A stretch of DNA of 10,302 nt. It comes from JBIOJM01 sp044450785 (GTDB lineage Bacteria > Planctomycetota > Planctomycetia > Isosphaerales > Isosphaeraceae). Of the stretch, positions 1 to 6,361 are shown piece after piece. Every line of letters begins with the position of its first letter. Position 1 is the stretch's first letter. The notes below the pieces were generated by a model, which had not been told where the DNA came from, searched no databases, and saw only the letters and a list, made by a program, of their open reading frames with translations. The stretch covers positions 1 to 10,302 of the forward strand of contig JBIOJM010000358.1 of NCBI GenBank assembly GCA_044450785.1, read 5' to 3'. Made by a program: the position numbers and the translations under genes.

Positions 1-34
1 GACTTGGTCCAGGCGACAGGTCAGAGGCGTGGGC

Positions 35-215
35 GGAGACCCGCGCCGAACAGGTCAGCGGTGGCGGCGGGGTCGGAGACCCGCGCCGAACAGCGGGGGG
101 AGACCCGCGCCGAACAGCGAACAGCAGCGCGGAGACCTGTCGCGGGGAGCGCGGAGACCTTCGGTCGGGGGGACGGCGGCGACCCTTCGGGTGCCCGGAG
201 ACCCGCGCCAAACAG
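35..215. repeat. Degenerate GC-rich direct-repeat array
   Basis: The 19-bp unit GGAGACCCGCGCCGAACAG occurs exactly at 35-53, 75-93 and 99-117, and with one mismatch (CCAAACAG ending) at 197-215. Shorter, more decayed versions beginning GGAGACC lie at 131 and 153. Spacing is irregular (40, 24 and 98 bases between unit starts), so this is not a CRISPR array. Two small hairpins with a TTC loop sit in the decayed part (GACC/GGTC at 156-166, ACCC/GGGT at 182-192). The array sits downstream of the stop codon of the giant minus-strand gene and probably continues left of the window. I see no convincing gene in 1-273; open frames here are a by-product of high GC and of the repeat itself. Confidence 0.8.
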
Positions 216-273
216 CGGCGGCTCGCCTCCTGGCTCAACCTAACTGCATCTTGTTGATCCGCATGCCCCCCGA

Positions 274-3200
274 TCAGGCGCGCTCCACCGATGAGCTCCG
301 AGCCTCGTTCTCGATCGGGGACGCCGCGAGCGGCGCGGGCACAAAATCCAGCGTGGATGAAACCCGAACGCGGATCGCCGTCGGATCATCCGATCCGACG
401 CTGGCTGATCGGTTCAAGGACGAATCGGCGGCCGCCGGGCTGATCATGACACTTCGTCGGCGAGCCGGCATCCACTGCGATTTCGATCGTTCGATCAGGC
501 CCTCGATCACCAGTCCCACAATCGTCAGCACCACGCCGATCAACGCGGACTGCATTGCGAGGAACGTCACACCCGGCTGCACAAAGGCCGCCGCCAGCAG
601 GCCGAGCACGGCGACTCCCAACCAGATCGTTCGAAATCGAATCTTGGTGAAAATGGCGAAGAAGCCCACGAACAAGGTGGCTCCCGAGCAAACCGCGACA
701 AGCCACGAGCGAGGGACGATCCAGACGGAGAAGACGACGGGCTGGCCGCTCCGACTGAACAGGTAACGGTCCGAGTCGTCGGGGCCCGATCCGCTCAAAT
801 CGTCGATGGCCGAGGTGGAAACACCGGCGCCCAAGATCCATTCGTTCAAGCTCGCCACGTTTTTCCATGGTCGCCGCTTCCAGACATAACCAGTCCAGTA
901 CCACTGATTCTCATCGGACCAGCCGTGCGGAACGCCGACCACCGCCAAACTCCACGGCACACGCAATTCCCAGAGGGATTGAAGGACGACTCCGCCGTCA
1001 AGGAGCCGGGGAGCCCACCACTTCGATGCGGCATCCGGACCACTTCCTTCGTACTCGAGCTCGACCAGGACCGGTCTCGACCCCACGTCGCCGGGGAACC
1101 GTAGTCGAAAATGGGACCGCGCCGGGTCGTAGTCGACTTGACCCGCGATCCGACCGTCGACGCGAGCCCCGATCCATCGAGCATTCTCGGGCAGAGCGAA
1201 CGGAAAATCGGGCCCGTGCGTCTCGACCCAGAACCAGGCCGTGCTCCGGCTGGTGTCGTCGACGCCTTGAACCGTCTTGATCAGCAGCCGCGGGACCACG
1301 AAAGGAGGAAGTGAAACCGTCTCCAGGGCCAGGGCCTTGAATGTGAAAGGACGAGCCTCCCGGCCCGATTCTCCCTCGACGAACTGGATGACCGGGCCCT
1401 CGCCGGCAGGCTCGGCTCGCACGTCGTCCGACGAGCGAATCCAGCCGGGCCCGGCTCCCTCCAGGACGACCTCCGGCGCGAGCGACAATCCCACTTTCGC
1501 CGGAGCGCTCTGCCCTTCCTTCAATGAAATCCACGGGATCGTGACCTCTCGTGCACTCCGGGCTTCGAGGCCGGGTAAGAGTGGAATGCGATATCGGAAT
1601 CGCACGGTCGTTCGATCAAGGACCGGCCGGTCGAAGGACAGGCGAAAACGCCTGGCGCCGTCCGACTCTCGACCCAGCTCCTCGCGTTCCATTCGTTCCT
1701 TCTCGAGTAGCTCCCACCGGTCCGCGATCGCCGCCGGCACGCGAATCTCCACGGAGCTCAGAGCGCCATGGCGCACCGCCAGGGTCGTCCGCTGCAGCAC
1801 GTCAACCCCTCGTGCCATGACGTGGGCGGAAAGCACCGTATCGTGGTAAAGCGCACGCGCCAGGCGCGTGATTCGAATCGATAGATATTTGGAATTGCCG
1901 TCGTCGGAGAGAAAGAGCGGGGGCGAGCTCATCTCCTTCCGCCAGGATGCCCAGGGCCAATCTCCTGACGGGCCTTGAAATGGGGTCTTGAGGTCGCTGG
2001 TCCGTGCGAGCCGCCCCGAATCCTCTTCGAGCTCCAGCGCGAGACTGCGATCCGCGACCAAGGCGTAGAACGCATTGACCGGTGACTTCTGATCGAGTGT
2101 GAACAGACCGAGCTTCAACGAGCCCTGGGACGGGATCCGCTGGAGCCCGGCAAGCCTGATGGTGACTTTGTTCTGGCCCCGGCCGAGCGGTGTCAAACGG
2201 ATCCTGAGCCGGCGAGCCGGCCCGATCGGCCCGCCAGGATCCCGGCCGGCGATCTCGTTGGTCAGGTGCGAGCTCTCGACAACGTCGGCAGGGCCGACCG
2301 AAACCACTTGAAGTCCGGCCGCCACGCCAAGCTCCACCTCGAAGAGCCGGCCGCGAACCCACTCGAGCTCGATCGTTGTCTCGCTTCGGGCCTGGTCCGT
2401 GTCGATCTCGAAAAAGGTCCTCGATTCGGCCCGAACGAGTGGAGGAGACGCCTCGACGTCCAGATCGAGCAAAAACGGCTGATCGAGAAACTCGAAGGCC
2501 AGACTGGTCGACGGGCGCGCGCGGAGGCCGGTTGGCAATTCGCCGCGCGGGATGCGGCGCAGACCTTGCGAGGTCGCCGCGCCGACCCATAGGTTCGCAC
2601 TCTGGGTAATGCCGATCGCTCCCGCTTGTTCCCGCGCATGGGTCAGAGGGAACCCGGCGAATGAGATCCGCCGTGCGACCGAGCTCGAGAACGATCGCCG
2701 TGTCTTCATGACCAGCCTCTTCTCCGCACCCGGTCGCAGGGGCTCCGCCAGCCGGATCGTCAGCTTGCCCGCCCCGCGCACCCGCTCGATGCCGGCCTCC
2801 ATCGCTTGATCATCGAGCTGAAGCTCCGTGACCTCATCAAGATCGTCGATCCGTATCTCCAGACTGCGGGTGGTGCCCCGAACACAGCGGATCGACCACG
2901 ACGAGCGGGTCCGCATCTGCTCCAGGTCGATGTCGATCGCGATCCCGCCCTGTGCCGTCAACAGAGGAGGATTCTCCGCGCCGGAATCGGCATTGTTGGT
3001 CCAGCTCACATCCAGCTTGGAGCGGGGGGAAAGATGGGCGGTCAGCCGCGTTCCCTTGCCGTCGCCCACAACCTTCTGTCCGAAATTCTCATTGGCCCCG
3101 ATGACGATGTCTGACTCGCGCTCCAAAAAGCCCAGCTCCACCGAGGTCGAGAGGGCTGCCGGAATGGCGAGCGAAAGCGTCTTGCGCGCGGGGTCCATGC

Positions 3201-3588
3201 TCACCGGGGCCCGGAGATCGACTTGAATTCGATGCTCGCCCCCACCGGTCAACTTGACCTGCCACTCTTGCCGCTCGACCATCCGCAAGCTCAAATCACG
3301 AACACCTTCCCAGGCGCCTGTCAACTTCTGACCGTCCAAGCGGATCGGGGCCCAGACCGGTTCGGCTCCCTTCACGACGATCGCGAGCTCGACGCTCAAG
3401 TTGGCGAAGTCCCGCGCGACTTGGCCTCGGACCCTGACCGCTTCCACCAGCCAGGCAGTCGCCCCGTCGCGATTCCCGCCCGGTCCGGCTCGAGTTCCCT
3501 TGGCCGCAAGCTGGTCTCCTTTGATCACGACGAGGTCGGGGCGTTCCACCTTCCGCCATAGCTCGTCGAGGTCCTGAGGACCGTTCAA
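274..3588 (-). CDS. Giant exported membrane-anchored protein, unknown function
   Basis: I do not recognise a named family. The intact frame encodes 1104 residues. About 960 residues are rich in alternating hydrophobic/polar strands, as in stacked beta-sandwich domains. A Trp-rich patch lies near residues 890-908 (GWSDEN, QWYWTGYVWK, RRPW). Three predicted membrane helices follow (about 962-979, 987-1003 and 1007-1031), then a basic stretch (MPARRR) and a polar tail of about 70 residues. With a cleaved signal peptide this topology puts the large domain outside the cytoplasmic membrane and the tail inside. The only start in this frame is a TTG at 3588 with no visible ribosome site, and an in-frame TGA lies 26 codons upstream of it. 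The codons just upstream (reading APVPVPEAPPPTDRLSPWYI) still look coding, so the true N-terminus is probably the out-of-frame signal peptide at 3589-3746. The gene follows the anti-sigma/FecR-like gene on the same strand after about 520 bases. It may be frameshifted in life or by sequencing error. The coding call is secure; the function is unknown. Confidence 0.85.
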   Translation of the reverse strand: MNGPQDLDELWRKVERPDLVVIKGDQLAAKGTRAGPGGNRDGATAWLVEAVRVRGQVARDFANLSVELAIVVKGAEPVWAPIRLDGQKLTGAWEGVRDLSLRMVERQEWQVKLTGGGEHRIQVDLRAPVSMDPARKTLSLAIPAALSTSVELGFLERESDIVIGANENFGQKVVGDGKGTRLTAHLSPRSKLDVSWTNNADSGAENPPLLTAQGGIAIDIDLEQMRTRSSWSIRCVRGTTRSLEIRIDDLDEVTELQLDDQAMEAGIERVRGAGKLTIRLAEPLRPGAEKRLVMKTRRSFSSSVARRISFAGFPLTHAREQAGAIGITQSANLWVGAATSQGLRRIPRGELPTGLRARPSTSLAFEFLDQPFLLDLDVEASPPLVRAESRTFFEIDTDQARSETTIELEWVRGRLFEVELGVAAGLQVVSVGPADVVESSHLTNEIAGRDPGGPIGPARRLRIRLTPLGRGQNKVTIRLAGLQRIPSQGSLKLGLFTLDQKSPVNAFYALVADRSLALELEEDSGRLARTSDLKTPFQGPSGDWPWASWRKEMSSPPLFLSDDGNSKYLSIRITRLARALYHDTVLSAHVMARGVDVLQRTTLAVRHGALSSVEIRVPAAIADRWELLEKERMEREELGRESDGARRFRLSFDRPVLDRTTVRFRYRIPLLPGLEARSAREVTIPWISLKEGQSAPAKVGLSLAPEVVLEGAGPGWIRSSDDVRAEPAGEGPVIQFVEGESGREARPFTFKALALETVSLPPFVVPRLLIKTVQGVDDTSRSTAWFWVETHGPDFPFALPENARWIGARVDGRIAGQVDYDPARSHFRLRFPGDVGSRPVLVELEYEGSGPDAASKWWAPRLLDGGVVLQSLWELRVPWSLAVVGVPHGWSDENQWYWTGYVWKRRPWKNVASLNEWILGAGVSTSAIDDLSGSGPDDSDRYLFSRSGQPVVFSVWIVPRSWLVAVCSGATLFVGFFAIFTKIRFRTIWLGVAVLGLLAAAFVQPGVTFLAMQSALIGVVLTIVGLVIEGLIERSKSQWMPARRRSVMISPAAADSSLNRSASVGSDDPTAIRVRVSSTLDFVPAPLAASPIENEARSSSVERA

Positions 3589-3746
3589 GATGATGTACCA
3601 GGGCGAGAGACGATCGGTCGGAGGCGGGGCCTCAGGAACGGGAACCGGCGCCGCGGCGGCTGGGAGTCAACCTGCGCGTGGGGTGACTGCGATTGGGCCA
3701 GGAGAAGATAGCCCATGCCGATGATCAGATTTGTGAAAAAAACCAA
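3589..3746 (-). other. Out-of-frame signal-peptide segment of the giant gene
   Basis: On the minus strand a TTG at 3746, preceded by AGAAGG at 3756-3761 (9-base spacer), opens a frame reading VFFTNLIIGMGYLLLAQSQS and continuing PHAQVDSQPP. This is a textbook signal peptide or signal anchor. The frame then becomes Arg-rich nonsense and ends at a TGA (3587-3585) that overlaps the TTG at 3588. From about 3650 onward the next frame over gives a Pro/Ala-rich linker that runs straight into the 1104-residue protein. One missing base in the GC-only run at 3647-3664 would join the two. An alternative is an ATG at 3771 in the main frame (MQLQKVLRVG), which would need a second compensating change at the seven-T run. 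Splicing by a single indel is the simpler explanation; translational reinitiation or frameshifting is possible but not supported by a recognised signal. Confidence 0.65.
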
Positions 3747-3755
3747 CGCGCAGCA

Positions 3756-3761
3756 CCTTCT
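3756..3761 (-). promoter_or_regulatory. Candidate ribosome binding site for signal-peptide frame
   Basis: AGAAGG on the minus strand, 9 bases ahead of the TTG at 3746. It favours that TTG over the ATG at 3771, which has no comparable purine run at a usual distance. The case is modest because many planctomycete genes lack a clear Shine-Dalgarno site. Confidence 0.4.
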
Positions 3762-4011
3762 GGAGTTGCATTACGTGGCCGGCCCTGCTGCCGCAAGAAT
3801 CTCGTCCCGGATGTCGATCCCCGAATCGTCGGACCAGGATGATGCCTCCTGACGCATTCCTTCCGTCTGAATCGACTATAACACAATCGATCAGTATCCT
3901 CCACGCTCCGAACGGCGGGTCGAATCCCAAAATGCCGTTGGTGACCCTATGTCTAACGGTGTGACGAACAAAAGCCCGGATGTCCGCTAGACCAATCTCG
4001 GAAAGAGACTT

Positions 4012-4041
4012 AGCCACAGATGAACACAGATACACACAGAT
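4012..4041 (+). repeat. 30-bp inverted repeat, left copy
   Basis: It begins AGCCACAGATGAACACAGAT and continues to 4041. Its reverse complement matches 4168-4197 at 29 of 30 positions. The motif CACAGATGAACACAGAT is, from my knowledge, a very widespread bacterial intergenic repeat that often abuts GxxExxY-type genes, which fits the remnant lying between the two copies here. Confidence 0.85.
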
Positions 4042-4044
4042 AAG

Positions 4045-4148
4045 AAACAGCGAGACGTCGTCAGTTGGAAGCTCGGATGCGCGTACCGCTTGATATCCAG
4101 CATAGTGTTGCCGAAGTTGAGCAGCAAACCGATACGCAATGTTCCTCT
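4045..4148 (-). pseudogene. Remnant of a GxxExxY-family protein (C-terminus)
   Basis: On the minus strand, right after a TAA at 4151-4149, the frame reads RGTLRIGLLLNFGNTMLDIK and then RYAHPSFQ. The block 'xGLLLNFG....(D/E)xKR' is the ending of GxxExxY proteins (small PD-(D/E)XK nuclease-like proteins, normally about 125-135 residues; intact members end like VGLLINFGxxxxEVKR). Only the last ~20 residues are recognisable. The N-terminal GxxExxY motif and the catalytic core are missing, and the sequence upstream on the minus strand is just repeat. The fragment sits between inverted 30-bp repeats (4012-4041, 4168-4197) and reads into the left one. The best explanation is a deleted, non-functional copy of a repeat-flanked gene. 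Identification rests on a short motif, so confidence is moderate. Confidence 0.55.
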
Positions 4149-4167
4149 TTATCCTTGTCCTCTCGTC

Positions 4168-4197
4168 ATCTGTGTTTATCTGTGTTCATCTGTGGCT
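4168..4197 (-). repeat. 30-bp inverted repeat, right copy
   Basis: On the plus strand it ends ATCTGTGTTCATCTGTGGCT. It is the reverse complement of 4012-4041 with a single difference, so the two copies bracket a 186-bp unit with matching outer ends (AGCCAC...GTGGCT). No flanking target-site duplication was evident. Confidence 0.85.
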
Positions 4198-4270
4198 CTT
4201 ATTGTATTCGTCCTTCTGGACGATTGCGTCGACGCCGTGCCCCCTCTTTCCCGCCCACCGAAAAGCGGCC

Positions 4271-6253
4271 TCATTTCACCTTGGCGCGTGGAGCCGAGAA
4301 CCGCAGCTTGCCTTGACGTTGCAGGTCCTTCCAGGCGCTCAGCCCTTTGCCTTCCGGATGGTCTGGATCGTATCCGAGGTCGTCACGACCGGTGAGCCGT
4401 TTCAACGTGTCGAGGGCCAGCTCCCGGACGCCGATCGACTCCTGCGCTGGCGCGAGCAGGCCGACGAGCTGATCATAAACATCGGGATTGGAGGCTTCCT
4501 CCGGCGAAAAGCCGATCAGCATTTTTCCGGCGAACGAAGCGGTCTCCTCGCCGAATTCCTCCGCAAGCTGATCGCGCACACGGCTCGCGGCGTCGGAACC
4601 GAGTCCCATGTAGCCTCGGATTGCGGCCAGCGCGCTTTGTCGCACGATCGGATCGCCCTTGCGGGAGAGCATCGGCATCAAGAGCGACATATCACCGAGG
4701 GATTTGAGTGCCAGAATCGACAATCGTTTGATATCGGAGCTCTCGTCTTCGCTGGCCACGACGATCTCCGCAAGGACGGGTCGGTCGGGATGAATCAGGC
4801 GCGCAAAACGGTCTCGGATCTGAAGCTCTTGCGGTGACGGCTCGGCATCGCTCGCCCACGACGGCGACGCGTCTTCCGTCGTTCGTTTGGCTCCGCCGGC
4901 GTCAAGGGTGAGGACATCGAGTGCAGCCAGAGATTCCTGTTTCTTATCGAAGGACACCGAAAGTTCGCCCTTGGTGCAGTAGATCACCAGAGCAGGGGTC
5001 GGAGTCATGATCCGCCCATAATCCCGGCGAGACGACCTCTCCAGGGCCATGCTGCTGTTCTCTGACGCCTCCACGGTGACTGTCCGCTCGGAAATACCCA
5101 GTCTGAGCGAGCCCGCAGGCTGCTGCGGGAGCAACAGCCGGCCTTGCATCAGCTCGAGCGCAGGCGCCGCACCGGTGGATTGCGGCAAGATGCGAATCTC
5201 CGATTCACCCACCAGGACGATCTGCACCTTCCCCAGCGTGACCGTTGCCCGGAAGGGAGCCAGGCACAAGAGCCGATTCGACGGTGCCAGAGGGGTCGGT
5301 CCCTTGAGACGTTCCCACATCCGCTGATCAGGGTTGTACCGCAGCAGGATTCCATTCGGCGCGGCTGCCAAACCGACTGATCCGGCGGGAGCCGCCGGCA
5401 ATGGCCCGGCCTCCTTCGACTTGGACGTGGGATCGGACGCCTGGGCTCCCTTCGGTGCGTCCACCTCCGGCTTGGAGGGCTGGCCGCCCGAGTCGGCTGA
5501 TTTGGGCTGATGCGCGAGTTCCGCGGCGCTGTCCGCGGTCTTGTCCGCGGGCGCCGTCTGAGCGGAATCGGCGGCGATTGGGCTGCCAGGCTCCTGCTTC
5601 GCGCCCCGGGCGGGCGTCGCGACCGACTTATCCTTGACGAGGAGCGGGGGTATGGGAAGGGCCCAGAACGCCTCCGGAGGCGGCGCCGTCAAACTCCACC
5701 AGGCCGACACGCTCGACAAGCCGATGAGAAGCAAACACACCACGCCTGGCACGAACCGCTGGATCCAGGAGCGCCTGGGTGCTTCCGGCAGGACCCATGG
5801 TTGGATCGGCTTGGTCACCGGCTCGAGAGCTTCGGATCGTCTCGCCTGCGGTTTCTTGGGGCGAATCGCCTCTCGACCCTTCACCAGTTGATACATCCGT
5901 GACCGAGCCGCGGCGGGCACCTTCACTTTTTGACCCAGCAAACTGAGGATCTGATGAACGCCGGCCACTTCGGCAAGGTTCACGTCCGAGGTGAGGCACT
6001 TCTTTTCGTATTCGGCAACCTCTTCGGGATCGAGCTCGTTATCCAGATAGCTTGCGACGACATTGGGGTCGGTCGCTTCTGGACCTGAGCTGCTCGGCAC
6101 CGAAAGGCGACGTTGCCGCGTCACGCGATGGATTCGGTCGCTGAGCTCTTGTGCAAAAGGACTTCCAGCAACTTGGACGCCGATCTCCCTGACTTGAGTC
6201 GGTTTCAGTGTGTCGTCGAGCCAGGCCAAGAGTGTCCTGAGTGTCAAGCGCAT
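4271..6253 (-). CDS. Anti-sigma-like/FecR-like membrane protein with HEAT-like tail
   Basis: 660 residues. The start ATG is preceded by GAGGG at a 7-base spacer. Residues ~64-115 (from SYLDNELDPEEVAEYEKK on to HQILSLLGQ) match the helical anti-sigma-domain style seen in many planctomycete proteins, but with one Cys and no HxxxCxxC zinc motif. A single membrane helix lies at ~167-188 (FVPGVVCLLLIGLSSVSAWW). A Pro/Ala/Lys-rich linker covers ~190-290. A FecR-like beta region covers ~295-460 (ILLRYNPDQRMWERL, LLCLAPFRATVTLGKVQIVL). The C-terminal ~180 residues form HEAT-like helical pairs ending LTGRDDLGYDPDHPEGKG. The layout suggests a cytoplasmic N-terminus and an external sensing C-terminus. 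The family role would be binding a sigma factor or relaying an envelope signal, but no sigma factor gene is in the window and the partner is unknown. It sits 108 bases after the glycosyltransferase on the same strand and upstream of the giant exported protein, which may act with it. Confidence 0.92.
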   Translation of the reverse strand: MRLTLRTLLAWLDDTLKPTQVREIGVQVAGSPFAQELSDRIHRVTRQRRLSVPSSSGPEATDPNVVASYLDNELDPEEVAEYEKKCLTSDVNLAEVAGVHQILSLLGQKVKVPAAARSRMYQLVKGREAIRPKKPQARRSEALEPVTKPIQPWVLPEAPRRSWIQRFVPGVVCLLLIGLSSVSAWWSLTAPPPEAFWALPIPPLLVKDKSVATPARGAKQEPGSPIAADSAQTAPADKTADSAAELAHQPKSADSGGQPSKPEVDAPKGAQASDPTSKSKEAGPLPAAPAGSVGLAAAPNGILLRYNPDQRMWERLKGPTPLAPSNRLLCLAPFRATVTLGKVQIVLVGESEIRILPQSTGAAPALELMQGRLLLPQQPAGSLRLGISERTVTVEASENSSMALERSSRRDYGRIMTPTPALVIYCTKGELSVSFDKKQESLAALDVLTLDAGGAKRTTEDASPSWASDAEPSPQELQIRDRFARLIHPDRPVLAEIVVASEDESSDIKRLSILALKSLGDMSLLMPMLSRKGDPIVRQSALAAIRGYMGLGSDAASRVRDQLAEEFGEETASFAGKMLIGFSPEEASNPDVYDQLVGLLAPAQESIGVRELALDTLKRLTGRDDLGYDPDHPEGKGLSAWKDLQRQGKLRFSAPRAKVK

Positions 6254-6260
6254 CGTGAGA

Positions 6261-6265
6261 CCCTC
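6261..6265 (-). promoter_or_regulatory. Ribosome binding site of anti-sigma/FecR-like gene
   Basis: GAGGG on the minus strand, 7 bases before the ATG at 6253. The same pentamer at the same spacing precedes the chosen start of the neighbouring glycosyltransferase, which supports both start choices. Confidence 0.6.
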
Positions 6266-6361
6266 GATCTGATTGTCACGCTAACGTCATTCGTCGCGCC
6301 ACCTAACTCTATCTGTGCGATCTCGCCACAAGATCCGTGCGGGCCGCCCATATTTCATCGC

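Larger units (their letters stand above)
3747..4270. other. Intergenic region with decayed insertion unit
   Basis: This 524-base gap lies between the giant gene and the anti-sigma/FecR-like gene. It holds the candidate ribosome site at 3756-3761 and the inverted-repeat unit with a GxxExxY remnant at 4012-4197. A perfect 6-bp hairpin at 4208-4223 (TCGTCC, loop TTCT, GGACGA) has no T-run after it on the minus strand, so it is not a convincing terminator. The stretch 3780-4011 is open in one minus frame, but its translation resembles nothing and it has no plausible start signal. I could not identify a convincing promoter for the giant gene. Confidence 0.6.

Noticed and set aside
35..215. CRISPR array
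   Set aside because: Repeat units are irregularly spaced, decay quickly and overlap their 'spacers'; no cas gene is nearby.
379..400. 8-bp perfect stem (CGTCGGAT/ATCCGACG) with 6-base loop
   Set aside because: It lies inside the coding end of the giant gene, has no T-run, and can arise from codon choice; no support as a terminator.
29..766. Long plus-strand open frame across the repeat array and the end of the giant gene
   Set aside because: It is antisense to a well-supported coding frame, its N-terminal part is translated repeat, and its composition is Arg/Pro-rich as expected from GC-rich shadow frames.
3667..4035. Minus-strand open frame upstream of the giant gene
   Set aside because: It starts inside the left inverted repeat, resembles no protein, and ends in the frame that only becomes coding-like after 3660. 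The ATG at 3771 in it lacks a good ribosome site.
4208..4223. 6-bp hairpin after the anti-sigma/FecR-like gene
   Set aside because: No T-run follows on the minus strand and the stem is short, so it is not called as a terminator.
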